From: Leptodactylus fallax
Taxonomy: Eukaryota; Chordata; Amphibia; Anura; Leptodactylidae
DNA: 64,000 nucleotides
Assembly: GCA_947044405.1 (NCBI GenBank)
Contig: CAMRHE010000021.1
Span: 11,950,501 to 12,014,500, forward strand
Direction of reading: 5' to 3'
Below the pieces are notes generated by a model that worked only from the letters and a program-made list of their open reading frames with translations, made no database searches and was not told where the DNA came from. A program made the translations under genes and the position numbers. Every line of letters begins with the position of its first letter. The stretch's first letter is position 1. Shown in pieces: positions 1 through 10,642 of the stretch.

Positions 1-249
1 ACAGGGAGAACCATCGAAGTCCAGGGGAGGTGAGTAACATTGTTTGTTGTGTTTGATCACCTCTCCTGGGTCTCCTCTCGTCACTATTCAGACCCCAGAG
101 TATAATAGCAGTTTCGGACGTGTTTGGTCTGAACGAAACCTTGGGGCGAGTTTGCCCAACTAATGCCTTCAGTGCCACCCCCTCAGAGACTCAGCAATCT
201 GCCACCTGAGGCAACATACTCATCTTGCTTCATGGCAGATGCGGCCCTG
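1..249. mobile_element. Terminal fragment of a hAT-like repeat
   Basis: The right edge reads GGCAGATGCGGCCCTG and ends at 249. Read on the other strand this is CAGGGCCGCATCTGCC, a hAT-style inverted terminus. Upstream (about 92-107) is the word CCCAGAGTATAATA, which recurs in other repeats of this window (7137-7190, 52688-52735, 58700-58725). The other end lies outside the window, so no target duplication can be checked. Assignment to hAT is inference from the terminus alone. Confidence 0.45.
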
Positions 250-1031
250 TACACAACAGATAAGAATTGGCCAAATTGCGGCCAGTCAATCAGTGGTGGC
301 AAACCCCAAAATCTCACGTTCAGCCAAACCCGAAATTTTTGAAATAATTGTAAGGACGATCAAGTTCATCCAACCCCAGTGAACACGATGAGGCACTGGC
401 TGCATCCAAGTTGCAGAGCCCCAGCAGTCCCAATGCCCACTGCAAGTGGTTGTGGCTTTGAATGCAGTCAGTGCCATGTTGTGTGTGCTCAGATGGCTGT
501 TCAGTTTATAAGTATATTTAAAACATATAAATGAATGTAGGGTACAATATTAGAAGGATTTCAGAAACTGCAGTTTTGTGTAACGCTCAGATTATTTCAT
601 AACATCTAGCAAATAATGAAATGAAAATTCAATAGGATTCTGGAAAAACAAGTGTTTATTTAAAATAAAGCGAAACAATATGTGCATCATCTTGTAATAT
701 TAAGTTATGTCATTGCCATTGTTGCACTTCTGTTACTTCATTTTGGCAATGCATTAAAACTATTATCCTACAACTATTCTGCAAAGCATTACCTCTACAT
801 TAATATGAAGCTTTCACCTACAACTAAGAATCCACTATACAACTATTATACAGGGTGATATGCCTAAATATGTCTAAGGCCCCTTTCCAGTGATCTGATT
901 TTGTCTCCATCCAGCATGGTACAATGCTGATGCCAGAACTGATTCCATGTTTTTTCCTGTGGAAGATATTTTGGCATAAGTTTCATTAGTTATAATGCTG
1001 GGAATAGTGTCAAATAATGTCATCAGTTATG
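250..1031. other. Unannotated AT-rich intergenic sequence
   Basis: No gene, palindrome or tandem array is recognised. The short open frames have no familiar motif. The stretch ends at the TA dinucleotide (1032-1033) used as target by the Tc1 element that follows. Confidence 0.5.
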
Positions 1032-1033
1032 TA

Positions 1034-1071
1034 CAGTCATGGCCAAAAGTTTTGAGAATGATACAAATATT
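1034..1071 (+). repeat. Left inverted terminal repeat of the Tc1 element
   Basis: It begins CAGTCATGGCCAAAAG and matches the inverted right end in about 36 of 38 positions. It abuts the TA at 1032-1033. In this family the transposase binds these ends. Confidence 0.93.
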
Positions 1072-1406
1072 AATTTTTACAAAGTCTACTGCTTCAGTTT
1101 TTCTAATGGCAATTTGCATATACTCCAGAATGTTATAAAGAGTGATCAGCTTAACAGCAATTACTTGCAAAGTCAATATTTGCCTAGAAAATGAACTTTA
1201 TCCCCCAAAACACATTTCAACATCATTGCAGCCCTGCCTTAAAAGGACCACCTAACATCGTTTCAGTGATTGCTCCATTAACACAGGTGTGGGTGTTGAT
1301 GAGGACAGGGCTGGAGATCAATCTGTCATGATTAAGTAAGAATGACACCACTGGACACTTTAAAAGAAGGCTGGTGCCAGCCATCATTGTTTCTCTTCTG
1401 TTAACC

Positions 1407-2423
1407 ATGGTTATCTCTAAAGAAACACGTGCAGTCATCATTGCACTGCACAAAAATGGCCTAACTGGGAAGAGTATTGCAGCTAGAAAGATTGCACCTC
1501 AGTCAACAATCTATCGCATCATCAAGAACTTCAAGGAGAGAGGTTCCATTGGTGCCAAAAAGGCTCCAGGGCGCCCAAGAAAGACCAGCAAGCGGCAGGA
1601 CTGTCTCTTAAAAGTGTTTCAGCTGCGGGATCGGGCTACCAGCAGTGCAGAGCTTGCTGAGGAATGGCAGCAGGCAGGTGTGAGTGCATCTGCACGCACT
1701 GTGAGGCGGAGACTCTTGGAGCAAGGCCTGGTCTCAAGGAGGGCAGCAAAGAAGCCACTTCTCTCCAGAAAAAACATCAGGGACAGACTGATATTCTGCA
1801 AAAGGTACAGGGAGTGGACTGCTGAGGACTGGGGTAAAGTCATTTTCTCTGATGAATCCCCTTTTCGATTGTTTGGAACATCTGGAAAACAGCTTATTCG
1901 GAGAAGAAGAGGTGAGCGCTACCACCAGTCTTGTCTCATGCCAACTGTAAAGCATCCTGAAACCATTCATGTGTGGGGTTGCTTCTCAGCCAAGGGAATC
2001 GGCTCTCTCACAGTCTTGCCTAAAAACACAGCCATGAATAAAGAATGGTACCAGAATGTCCTCCAAGAGCAACTTCTCCCAACCGTCCAAGAGCAGTTTG
2101 GCGCTCAACAATGGCTTTTCCAGCATGATGGAGTACCTTGCCATAAAGCAAAGGTGATAACTAAATGGCTCAGGGAACAAAACATAGAGATTTTGGATCC
2201 ATGGCCTGGAAACTCCCCAGATCTTAATCCCATTGAGAACTTGTGGTCAATCATCAAGAGACGGGTGGACAAACAAAAACCAACAAATTCAGACAAAATT
2301 AAAGCATTGATTCTGCAAGAATGGACTGCTATCAGTCAGGATTTGGTCCAGAAGTTGATTGAGAGCATGCCAGGGAGAATTGCAGAGGTCCTGAAGAAGA
2401 AGGGTCAACACTGCAAATATTGA
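1407..2423 (+). CDS. Tc1-like transposase, intact frame
   Basis: Encodes 338 residues, the usual size for Tc1 transposases, which cut and paste their own element at TA sites. I chose the ATG at 1407 (ACCATGG context). The frame stays open upstream only from a GTG, and the protein from this ATG begins as family members do. An N-terminal paired-like helix-turn-helix DNA-binding region spans about residues 4-110, with a GRPRK linker at 55-59. The catalytic triad is D149 (FSDES), D241 (QHDG) and E277 (NPIENLW). The D241-E277 gap is 35 residues, so this is DD35E and not the canonical DD34E; the extra residue is P265 in DPWPGNSPDLNP. There is no internal stop or frameshift. A poly(A) signal lies 80 bases past the stop. 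It is alone in its element, and no host gene is nearby on this strand. Confidence 0.95.
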   Translation: MVISKETRAVIIALHKNGLTGKSIAARKIAPQSTIYRIIKNFKERGSIGAKKAPGRPRKTSKRQDCLLKVFQLRDRATSSAELAEEWQQAGVSASARTVRRRLLEQGLVSRRAAKKPLLSRKNIRDRLIFCKRYREWTAEDWGKVIFSDESPFRLFGTSGKQLIRRRRGERYHQSCLMPTVKHPETIHVWGCFSAKGIGSLTVLPKNTAMNKEWYQNVLQEQLLPTVQEQFGAQQWLFQHDGVPCHKAKVITKWLREQNIEILDPWPGNSPDLNPIENLWSIIKRRVDKQKPTNSDKIKALILQEWTAISQDLVQKLIESMPGRIAEVLKKKGQHCKY

Positions 2424-2502
2424 CTTGCTGCATTAACTCATTCTAACTGTCAATATAAGCTTCTGTTACTCATAATATGAATGCAATTATATTTTTGTAT
2501 GT

Positions 2503-2508
2503 AATAAA
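2503..2508 (+). terminator. Poly(A) signal of the transposase transcript
   Basis: AATAAA about 80 bases after the transposase stop codon and before the right terminal repeat. Its position suits 3' end formation inside the element. Confidence 0.5.
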
Positions 2509-2562
2509 AGCATCTGACAAACACACATAAAAACCAGAGGGCAGCAGATCATGTGAAAATAG

Positions 2563-2600
2563 AATATTTGTGTCATTGTCAAAACTTTTGGCCATGACTG
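2563..2600 (-). repeat. Right inverted terminal repeat of the Tc1 element
   Basis: It ends CTTTTGGCCATGACTG, the inverse of the left terminus, and is followed by TA at 2601-2602. Confidence 0.93.
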
Positions 2601-2841
2601 TATAGCTCAGCTATATACATAAAATCATTGGTATGACAGTTGACAGTAGTAATATGCTAATATAATATGTCTGACATTAACGTCTTTACAAATTGGCCAT
2701 GGAACATTTTTAGGTTTTATATGCAGTATATGGACAAAAGTATTGGGACAACTTGACATTACACCTATAACTGTCAGCGATAAAGGATCAACATTGCTGC
2801 TCAAATAGATATTTCATTGCTAAAGAAGTACACAAGTCTTT

Positions 2842-3030
2842 CTACCTCTTGTGCCACCCCCTCTTCGTCATAGAATGTAAGCTCTTGCAAGTAGGGCCCT
2901 TACTCCTATACTCCTATTGTGTGAATTGATTTCTTACACTGTCTCGTTTTGTCTGTACGTGAACTCTATGATTTATAAAGTGCTGCAGAATATGTTGATG
3001 CTATATAAATAAAATGTATTATTATGAATA
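2842..3030 (+). repeat. SINE/LINE-tail-like repeat ending in ATT-rich sequence
   Basis: Contains GTAAGCTCTTGCAAG, then AAAGTGCTGCAGAATATG, then GCTATATAAATAAA followed by ATT repeats. This order is one I recognise from abundant frog retroposon 3' ends. A related, more decayed copy is at 39255-39430. The family name is not claimed. Confidence 0.55.
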
Positions 3031-3067
3031 TTATTACTTGAACAAGATGAAAATATTCTTTGTTTTA

Positions 3068-3246
3068 GGCTAAGGCCCCATGTTGCTGAAAATCTGTTTG
3101 TTTTTGTTGCAGATTTTGCTGCGTTTTTTGACCCAAAGCCAGGAGTGGATTGAGCAGAAGGGAGAAGTATAAGAGCTTTTCTTTCATATTTTTCATTGCT
3201 TTTGTAGCAATGAGCAGCTTTTCTGCAACATGGGACCTCAGCTTAA
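3068..3246. mobile_element. Palindromic MITE, GGCTAAGGCCCCATGTTGC family
   Basis: Begins GGCTAAGGCCCCATGTTGC and ends in the inverse (GCAACATGGGACCTCAGC), with inner arms built from TTGCAGATTTTGCTGCG and AAAGCCAGGAGTGG. Other copies are at 4659-4880, 19255-19458, 19805-19997 and 56933-57712. No coding capacity; non-autonomous by structure. Confidence 0.75.
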
Positions 3247-3770
3247 GTTCACATGGCGGAAAATGAAGAGGAATTCCTCTTCATTTCCCACCGCCGTTTT
3301 CTGCATACAGATATAGGGCATTGGCATTGCGTCGTGGCTTTCTGCTAGGTATTGTCTCTTAGAGCAAACTGTTCTTGAACATTTGCACATTATACCTATA
3401 GGAGCTTTTATGACATCTCAATCTAGGTCCATAGGTATTTATACAGAGTTGATCCCCTCTTTGGAGCTAAAACAGCTTTCACTCTTCTGAGAAGGTTTTC
3501 TAAAAGATTTTGGAATGTGTCTGTGGGAATTTTGCCCATTCACCCACAATAGCATTTTTGAGGTCAGATACTGTTTGATGAGTGGGCATGACTTACAGTC
3601 TCCATTGTAGTGCATCTAAAAGGTGTTTGATAAGGTTGAGGCCAGGGCTCTGTTAAGTTTTTCTACACCACGCATGACAGTGCACTGAGGCATAGTAATG
3701 TTGGAACAAAAAAACCCTTTCACCAAACTGTTCCACAAAGTTGGAAGCATACAATTGTCCAAAATGTTAG

Positions 3771-4310
3771 TAAAAAAAGAGATGGACCGCACATCCTAGT
3801 ATTATACATTCACCTAGGCTTCTCAGCAAAATCTACAAAAATGAAAATGAGGTTCTTAATATACACTTTGATCAAGGTCTATAAGCCCACTAACCATTTC
3901 ACAGTGACCTCTGTGAAGTGGGTTCCTACTCTAAAGGGTGCAACACTGTACAGCACCACCACTGCAACACAACACCCACAGGGGGAATGACCCAAAAGCA
4001 CTGCTGTTGGATTGCTGGGTCGCTCCTCCTGTGAGTGTTATGCTGCAGTGGTGGCAGTTGCTGTGCTGCGCAGCACCCTGTATAATAGGGACCCACTATA
4101 CAGGTGTCACCATGAAGCATCTAGTGGACTTAAATACCTTGATCAGAATTTTTCTTATGGCCTATCCTGGACAGATGGACCCTGAATAAATCAGCTACTG
4201 TATAAGGGCCTCTTCTGACTCCTGTACTACAGTATGGAGCTGGAAGCAGTTGGATCCATGCCTTGTCTAGTGGCCGGAGTGCCATCTCTGGAGCGCAACT
4301 CTCTTTAACT
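3771..4310. mobile_element. Nested repeat with internal palindrome
   Basis: Interrupts the Tc1 relic. About 3921-4090 is an imperfect palindrome: AGGGTGCAACACTGTACAGC near the left faces GCGCAGCACCCT on the right, with CACCACTGCAAC facing GCAGTGGTGGC. Open frames on both strands here are palindrome artefacts. Exact borders are uncertain. Confidence 0.45.
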
Positions 4311-4658
4311 TCAAATGTAAAACAACCCATAGCATTCTCCCTCCTTCACCAAACTTGGCACAATGCCACACAGTTGTTACAGTTGGCAGAATGCACTTAG
4401 ACAGTAATATTTTCCAGGCATTTGCCAAACCAAAAGTTCCTCATGAGGCTGTCAGAGAAGTGTGAATTGTCACTTCACAGAACATTTTTCTCCCTTCAGA
4501 GTCCAGTAGTGGTATGCTTTGCACGTCTCCATCCAGTGTTTGGCATTATGCTTGACAATGCAAACCCATGCCATGAGGCTCCCAATGCACAGTTTGTGTG
4601 CTGATCTCAAGGACAGATGAGGTCTGGATCTCTGCAGTTATTGAATCATCAGACCTTT

Positions 4659-4880
4659 AGGCTACAGCCCCATGTTGCAGAAACGCAGCCTTTTTTTGTT
4701 GCAGATTTTGGTGCGGTTTTTTTGCCAAAGCCAGGAGTGGATTTAGCAGCAGGTAGAAGTATAAGAACTTCCTATATATTTCCCATTCCTTTTGTAGCCA
4801 TTTTTGGCTTTGGCTCAAAAAACTGCAGCAAAATCTGCAACAAAAAAAGCTGCGTTTCCGCAACGTGGGGCCTTAGCCTT
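4659..4880. mobile_element. Palindromic MITE, GGCTAAGGCCCCATGTTGC family
   Basis: Starts AGGCTACAGCCCCATGTTGC and closes with AACGTGGGGCCTTAGCCT. The arms contain TTGCAGATTTTGGTGCGG and its inverse. Inserted in the Tc1 relic, whose sequence resumes after 4880. Confidence 0.8.
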
Positions 4881-4920
4881 AGAGACTTTTATCTACCACG
4901 CTGTAATTCAGTGAGCTCTC

Positions 4921-5220
4921 AATAACAAGCTTTGATTTTTTTTTACCACACTGTTGTGTGAAGTATAACATGCACTACTATGGGTCCGTGTTATGTCTGT
5001 GTACAATTTGTGGTGCACACAGAAAGCACACAGGCCAAAAATACGGTGGTATGAATATGGCCTTAGTGTGGGTTACCTACCAAAGAATGTGAGTTTTACT
5101 GATTCTGTTCTGATTCATCTGCATTAGGTGGGGCTATAGCTCAGTGCTCACTATGTATGATCTTACCTAAGTAACACTAGAATATCTTTAAAGTTCTTAG
5201 CACAGAATTGCAAATCTTCA
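4921..5220. other. Unannotated intergenic sequence
   Basis: No gene or repeat structure recognised. It stops at the TTAA that begins the next element. Confidence 0.5.
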
Positions 5221-5559
5221 TTAAAGGGGTTGTCCAGGAATTGGACCAACCTGTGTGGAGGCTGGGGGAGGTGTAAAATAATAAAGCATACTCACTTGTT
5301 CCTGGTGCTCTGGTGCCCATTTGGTTTCTCGCCGGGGGCTAGATGCTGTAAGTCCCGTATCCCATGTGACCACTGAGACCAGTTAGTGGCCTCCGTGGTC
5401 ACTAGAATGGGGATGGTGATGTCATCAGTGACTGATGAGGCCACTGGGTGTAGGACTTCTGACATACAGGTGAGTATGCTTTTTTTATTTTATTTATTTT
5501 ATTTTACACCTCCCATGGCCTCCACAGGGATTGGTCCAATTCTTACACAACCCCTTTAA
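5221..5559. mobile_element. TTAA-flanked palindromic MITE
   Basis: TTAA at 5221-5224 and at 5556-5559. Between them the ends are inverse copies (AAGGGGTTGT facing ACAACCCCTT), followed by AATTGGACCAA facing TTGGTCCAATT. TTAA duplication is characteristic of piggyBac- and Kolobok-mobilised elements; which enzyme moved this one is unknown. About 340 bp and non-coding. Related ends occur at 20195-20218, 22661, 40595-40800, 41469-41883 and 53289. Confidence 0.8.
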
Positions 5560-6384
5560 GAATTAATTTTCTGTCATGGACCAAAACATCCTAAGGACAA
5601 CTGATCTTTTGCAAAGATGAAAGATCTTCCTCTACAATTGGGGTGTGTTTCAAAGAAAGTTCTCAAAACGTTTCTAGAAAGATTGCTTGTCCTTGTCCTT
5701 CAGTGTAACTAAACGTGTGGCCAATATGGACTAAAATGTGTGTGGCTGTGTCTGGGATACAATCACTCAATAGTTCAACTATCAATCTACTTCTGTCTAA
5801 TATGTATTTCCACTCTAAACTTATACATAGGTTTGAGCGAGGGGGATGGCTAATGGGACATAGAGAAGATGGATGTCTTAATGTATTTCTTACAATGACT
5901 GCAATTTGAGATTGATTTGAGAGGAATTGCAGTTTTCTATTTTTCTTTCTTGTGTTTTTTTCTACGTGTTTCTTTATCTGTAGCTAATTGACAACTTTAA
6001 CAGTAATAACTTACACAGCCCATTAAACTACAACAAACAATGAGCATTTTTCACATTAAGAATTGACAAGGTTTGGCAGAGATGTACTGTACTGTAATTG
6101 TTTTTCCTTAACTGACTGAGTAAAAACCTTCTTAGTTACCTAGATTATAGATACTTTGCTCTTTATATAATTTCAATAAGTTATATTTCAATAAGTTTAC
6201 AATAAAGTTTTAAACATTACAAAGAGTCAATAAGAGAAAACTGCACATACCATATCAAGAAAGGTTATAAAAGAAGGAAGGAAGAAAACAGCTACCCCTT
6301 CCTCACTAGTCACGCCCCACCTCAATTATCCAAATGCTTCTTCCATAGGGGCCAGAACTTATTAACCTTCACAATCTTATCTGT
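5560..6384. other. Unannotated AT-rich sequence
   Basis: Contains a polypurine run near 6270-6290 but no gene, palindrome or tandem array that I recognise. Confidence 0.5.
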
Positions 6385-7300
6385 CAGGATCAGAGGCATA
6401 GTTAGGGGTTCAGCACAGGGGGCGGAGGCAAACATTTCCAAGTGGGCCCCCAAGATTACCACCATACAGTGACCATATAGTAGTATATAGCGGCTGTACA
6501 CAGGGCTCTGCAGACCATTTGAGTGAATACTGCACAGGAAAAACTTAGTTGCTTACAGGCGACGTCACTGACTATAATCATTCACATTTCCTATCTCTTT
6601 CATCTGAACCGCCACAAACACTTCTGCCAGCTGTGACTAGTCTCTATAAAGTTTGCAAACAGACATCTTTGGCTTCTCACTTTTCCAGGCACCTAACACA
6701 CATTGTCTCCATCCTGCTACTACCCCCAATTATAAAATATACTATATACAAATCCCCTGGAACTGAATAATACCTCCTATGTGCATCTGTAGGTTAATAG
6801 TACTTCCTGAGTTCCCCCTTAAATTAGTAGAGCCCAGTGTGCTTCAATACATCTTGTGCCTTTAAAATAATAGCGCAAGTAATTTAATAATGCTCTCTAA
6901 TTAATAATGCCCACACAGTGGCAAAAGTGCGGCTGCCGCAGGGCGCCCTGGACTTTAGGTGGCCCAGCGGGCCCCTGATGCCTTTTTTTTTTAATAAGCG
7001 TTACCTGCTGGAGTAACCTTATTTACCAATCCTTGTTACTGCTCACGGCCCACCTCCGCTTCGGAAGCACGAGCGGGGATCAGTAAGTGTGGCCGCGGCA
7101 AGAGTATTTGTTGGACGAACCCCAACAAATACTGTTATTATTATACTCTGGGGTGTTTTCAGACCCTGGAATATAATGATCGGAGGCCCAAGAGAGGTAT
7201 GAAAACATAAAAACCGCTATAAAACTGCTCTGGCGTGACTCCCTGCAATCTTCAGGCCTCTTTAGTGACATCCCAGACAAAACTTCATCTGTCATGAGAT
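6385..7300. repeat. Decayed mobile-element sequence with small hairpin
   Basis: Starts with GAGGCATAGTTAGGGG and GGGCGGAGGC, words I associate with hAT-like frog repeats. Near 7137-7190 an imperfect hairpin (TATTATACTCTGGGG facing CCCTGGAATATAATG) is shared with 52688-52735. No transposase or target duplication found. Confidence 0.4.
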
Positions 7301-7320
7301 ATCTAATTTATCCAAACTTC

Positions 7321-8508
7321 TTAACCCCTTCACACAAAATCATGCATAACACAGCCAGCACCCACCGCTAACAGCTGCGATCGGTGCCAACACCGATTGC
7401 AGATGTTAACACTTTAGATGCTGCGGTGAAACGTGAGCACGGCATCTAAAGTGTGCAGCCGCCACAAGCACCGCCATCTTTCGACGATCGCCGCCCTCCT
7501 GAACGTCATCGGAGGGCAGTGATCGGTTGTTATGGCAGCCTATTGAAGGCGCCCAGGCTTGTCATTACATTAGATCTATTACATGATGCCAGAGGCATCG
7601 TATAATAGAAGGGAATGAATTTCGATATACATTGCAATACATTAGTATTGCAGTGTATAGTATGAGCGAACAGACCCCCTAGGGTTCAAGGGGTCTGATC
7701 ATAAAAGTAAAAGGAAAAAAAAAGTTTTTTAAAGTATGAAAAAAAACACAAAAAATATAAAAGTTCAAATCACCCCCCCTTTCCCTAGATCACATATAAA
7801 AGTAAATAAACAAAAGTAAACAGAAACACTTTAGGTGTCCCCACACTCCAAAATGTCCGAACTATTAAAATATTTCTCCCATACGGTGAACGGCATAGCG
7901 GGGAAAAAAAATCAAAATGGCCAAATGGCTGTTTTTTTAACTTTTTGTCTCCTATAAAAAATGGAATAAAAAATGATGAAACCATTAGACCTTCCCCAAA
8001 ATGATATCACTAAATATGCCATCTTGTCCCGCATAAAAAGACACCATACCCAGCTCCATACACATAAATATATAAAAGTTACAGGTTTCACAATATGGCG
8101 ACACAAAAATGTTTTTGTATTTTGCAAAGTTTTTAATTTTTTAAAAGGTATCAAAACATCCCAAATAGTATATAAATTTGGTATAGCTACGATTGTACTA
8201 ACCCACAGAATACAGGTAACTGGTCATTTTTACCATATACTGAATGCCGTAAAAATTAAACCCAAAAGAAATTGGCGTAAATGCGTTTTATTTCCAATTC
8301 CATCTCATTCAGAATTTTTTTTTCCAGCTTTCCAGTACATTGTACAGGATATTGAAGGGTGCCATTACAAGGTACAATTAGTCCCGCAAACAATAAGCCA
8401 TTATATGACTCTTTGAACTGAAAAATGAAAAAGTTATGATTCTTGGAATGGGGAGAAGAAAAAATGGAAATGCAAAAACGAAAATTGGCTATGGTATGAA
8501 GGGGTTAA
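7321..8508. mobile_element. TTAACCCCTTCA-family element, full length
   Basis: The two ends are perfect 12-base inverse copies, TTAACCCCTTCA (7321-7332) and TGAAGGGGTTAA (8497-8508). The 1188-bp interior is non-coding and AT-rich. A 147-codon open frame at 7973-8416 resembles nothing known and also falls in a region shared with the shorter copies. Relatives: 11858-12395, 26228-26895 with its older host copy, part of 54900-55440 (inverted), and 60979-61970. TTAA edges suggest piggyBac/Kolobok-type mobilisation. Confidence 0.8.
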
Positions 8509-8680
8509 AGTGACACTCCAGCATTTTTGTTTTATTTTAGATGTGAAAGGTATTCATCGAAGTAGATTCAAAATATGTTATTTCTGATATCACCCATGTT
8601 TAATACTTGTGCCCATGTCTAGTTCCTGTACTCATTCAAGTTCTTATTTTCAGCAAAATATTGCTGAGGTAGTACTAAAG
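8509..8680. other. Short spacer between repeats
   Basis: Separates the TTAA element from the foldback; nothing recognised. Confidence 0.5.
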
Positions 8681-9812
8681 GGGCGTTCACACTACTGTTA
8701 GTGACCGTCAGTAGTTTCCGTTGATATTGTCCTTTACAAGATTTTAGCATCAGACACTAGCTGAACTGTCAGAAATTCGTTAAAATTTCCATTCATTTCA
8801 ATGGGTTTTTATATTGTGTCCGTTTACACCTAATCCGTCAGAAGTCCGTTTTTTTTCTGCGGACAAAAAATCCTACATGCAGGAAGTGTCCATTATTTTT
8901 TAACATTGAAGTATATGGGTAACGGACTTATAATGGACAGTAATTGATAGCCATCAGTTACCGTCCGTTATTTTATGTCCGTTTTTTCTGCACATGCTCA
9001 GAAATCAGAAACAAAACAAAAAAAACGGACAGTGTTGAAAAACGGAAACTAACTGATGCTAACTGATGCTAATGTGTCCATTTTTTTTAACTGATCCATT
9101 ATTTGGATCAGTTAAAAAAAACGGACACATTAACATCAGTTAGTGTCCTTAGGCAGGGTTCACACTACCGTTGGAGTCCGTTATGAAAGTGTCCGTTAAA
9201 AAAAAATAATAAAATGGACACCTATCATAACAGACATTAACGGACACTAACTGATCTTAATGTGTCCGTTTTAGTAACTGATCCAATTAATGGTTCAGTT
9301 AAAAAAACGGACACATTAGCATCAGTTAGTGTCTGTTTTTTAACACTGTCCATTTTTGTTTTTGTTTGTTTCTCCTTTCTGAGCATGCGCAGGAAAAAAA
9401 AACGGACATAAAATAACGGACAGTAACTGATGGCTATCAGTTACTGTCCGTTATAAGTCTGTTACCCATAGACTTCAATGTTAAAAAAATAACGGACACT
9501 TGCTGTCCGTCAAGAATCCGTTTTTTTCAAATGGACAAAAAGTCCGGACTTCTGATGGATTTGGTGTAAACGGACACTAACGGACACAATATAAAAACTC
9601 ATTGAAATGAATGGAAATTTTAATGGATTTCTGACAGTTCAGCTAGTGTCCGATGCTAAAATCTTGTAACGGACAATAGCAACGGATACTACTGACGGTC
9701 ACCAACGGTAGTGTGAACGCCCCTTAATGTCTGTTATGATAGGTGTCCGTTTTTTGTTTTTTTAACGGACACCTTCATAACGGAATCCAACAGTATTGTG
9801 AACCCTGCTTAA
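8681..9812. mobile_element. Interleaved double foldback built from GGACA/TGTCC-rich arms
   Basis: Arm A starts GGGCGTTCACACTAC at 8681 and its inverse ends GTAGTGTGAACGCCCC near 9724. Arm B starts GCAGGGTTCACACTACCG near 9155 and its inverse ends GTGAACCCTGC near 9809. The order is therefore A-B-A'-B', two overlapping palindromes and not a simple nest. The arms are rich in repeated AACGGACA and its complement TGTCCGTT. No coding capacity. Confidence 0.8.
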
Positions 9813-10642
9813 AATGCACCTTCCAGGATCATAGACTATGAGGATAATGTCATCAATCTGCACCATCTTCTACTGATATCACTGGGTAACATAATGGAAG
9901 CATGGAGGTTTGATTGTAAGAGAAGGGAGAACTATGGGCAATAAGTGAGAGAGCAGACTGAGAGACAGAGGAGAAGCAGGGAGGCATTTTGACAGCAGAA
10001 GTGAGGCAGAAGAACTGGGTGGCAGGATTTTGATGAATCTGATGTCACATGGTAGCTCTTACTAGTATCTCCAGGCAGCAGAGATAGACCTCATAATTGC
10101 ACAACCTATGCTGGATAAAAAAGAGGTCATACTGATGTCATGCGACTTACTGAAAATAGTGCTAAACCTACAGAAACAAGGGCATATACAAACACAGTAA
10201 CCATGTTCTGTGGGCAAAAAAGCCAAAACAGTACCAAAATTATGTTACCTACAGAGAAAACAGTAACAATAAAAAAAATTCATACTTTATTTAAACCAAA
10301 AATTGTTAAAAATATCCAACTATAGTAAAAGCAAATAGTACACATAGAGGGGAAACAACATCCAATGTTACATAAGGGAGCGCCCCAAAATGCGTTTCGC
10401 ATGCAGCTTCGCGTTGAGGCGCTGTGTGGCAGGTCTGTATACATCTTTCTTCTTGTGTCCTCAGTGGCTATGATGTACTTTTATAACTGGGTTTAGCTTT
10501 CTGCTATATGTATAGCTGTTATTTATTGACAGCATTTCCTCCACTATATATAACTTTATATGGGGACGTTTAGAATAATTATATCTATACAGTCTCAGTG
10601 AAATAAAGTATGATTTTTTTTTTTTTAATATTACTGTGTGCC
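9813..10642. other. Unannotated sequence with one ...TGCGTTTCGC... repeat word
   Basis: Near 10390-10400 is AAAATGCGTTTCGCATGC, resembling the ACGTTTC/ACGCGTTTC motif in repeats at 53537-53546 and 57597-57620. The rest shows nothing recognisable, and the open frame at 10140-10325 has no known motif. Confidence 0.4.

Larger units (their letters stand above)
1034..2600 (+). mobile_element. Complete Tc1/mariner transposon, DD35E type
   Basis: A 1567-bp element is bounded by TA on both sides (1032-1033 and 2601-2602). The outer 38 bases of the two ends are inverted copies of each other with about two differences, and weaker similarity continues inward for some 35 bases. One long reading frame (1407-2423) fills the interior, followed by AATAAA at 2503-2508. 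TA duplication, 5'-CAGTCATGGCC termini and a single transposase gene are the hallmarks of Tc1-like elements. Near-identical ends plus an undamaged frame suggest a recent arrival. Whether it is active cannot be told from sequence. Confidence 0.95.
2770..3388. mobile_element. Insertion inside the Tc1 relic, flanked by a diverged duplication
   Basis: The words ACATTACACCTATA (about 2756-2769) and ACATTATACCTATA (about 3387-3400) flank it, and the relic's sequence resumes seamlessly at GGAGCTTTTATGACATC. This looks like an insertion with a roughly 14-bp target duplication. The inserted DNA carries a SINE/LINE-like 3' tail (2842-3030) and a palindromic element (3068-3246). Confidence 0.55.
2724..4920 (-). 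pseudogene. Decayed Tc1-family element, disrupted by nested insertions
   Basis: A terminal-repeat-like start (CAGTATATGGACAAAAG, 2724-2740) and interior blocks at about 3389-3770, 4311-4658 and 4881-4920 resemble a Tc1-like transposase gene on the minus strand, recognised by recalled similarity to a widespread vertebrate family. The minus-strand reading around 4448-4485 gives S-D-N-S-H-F where an active enzyme has S-D-E-S-R-F, preceded by a stop where tryptophan is expected, so the first catalytic site is damaged. The blocks are separated by insertions at 2770-3388, about 3771-4310 and 4659-4880. The far terminus was not found. It is unrelated in sequence to the intact element at 1034-2600 and clearly much older. 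Confidence 0.75.

Noticed and set aside
1374..1406. Eleven-residue N-terminal extension of the Tc1 transposase
   Set aside because: It would begin at GTG; the ATG at 1407 has a good ACCATGG context and matches family length.
7973..8416. 147-codon open frame
   Set aside because: Lies wholly inside a TTAA-flanked repeat; shorter family copies do not preserve it and it has no recognisable motif.
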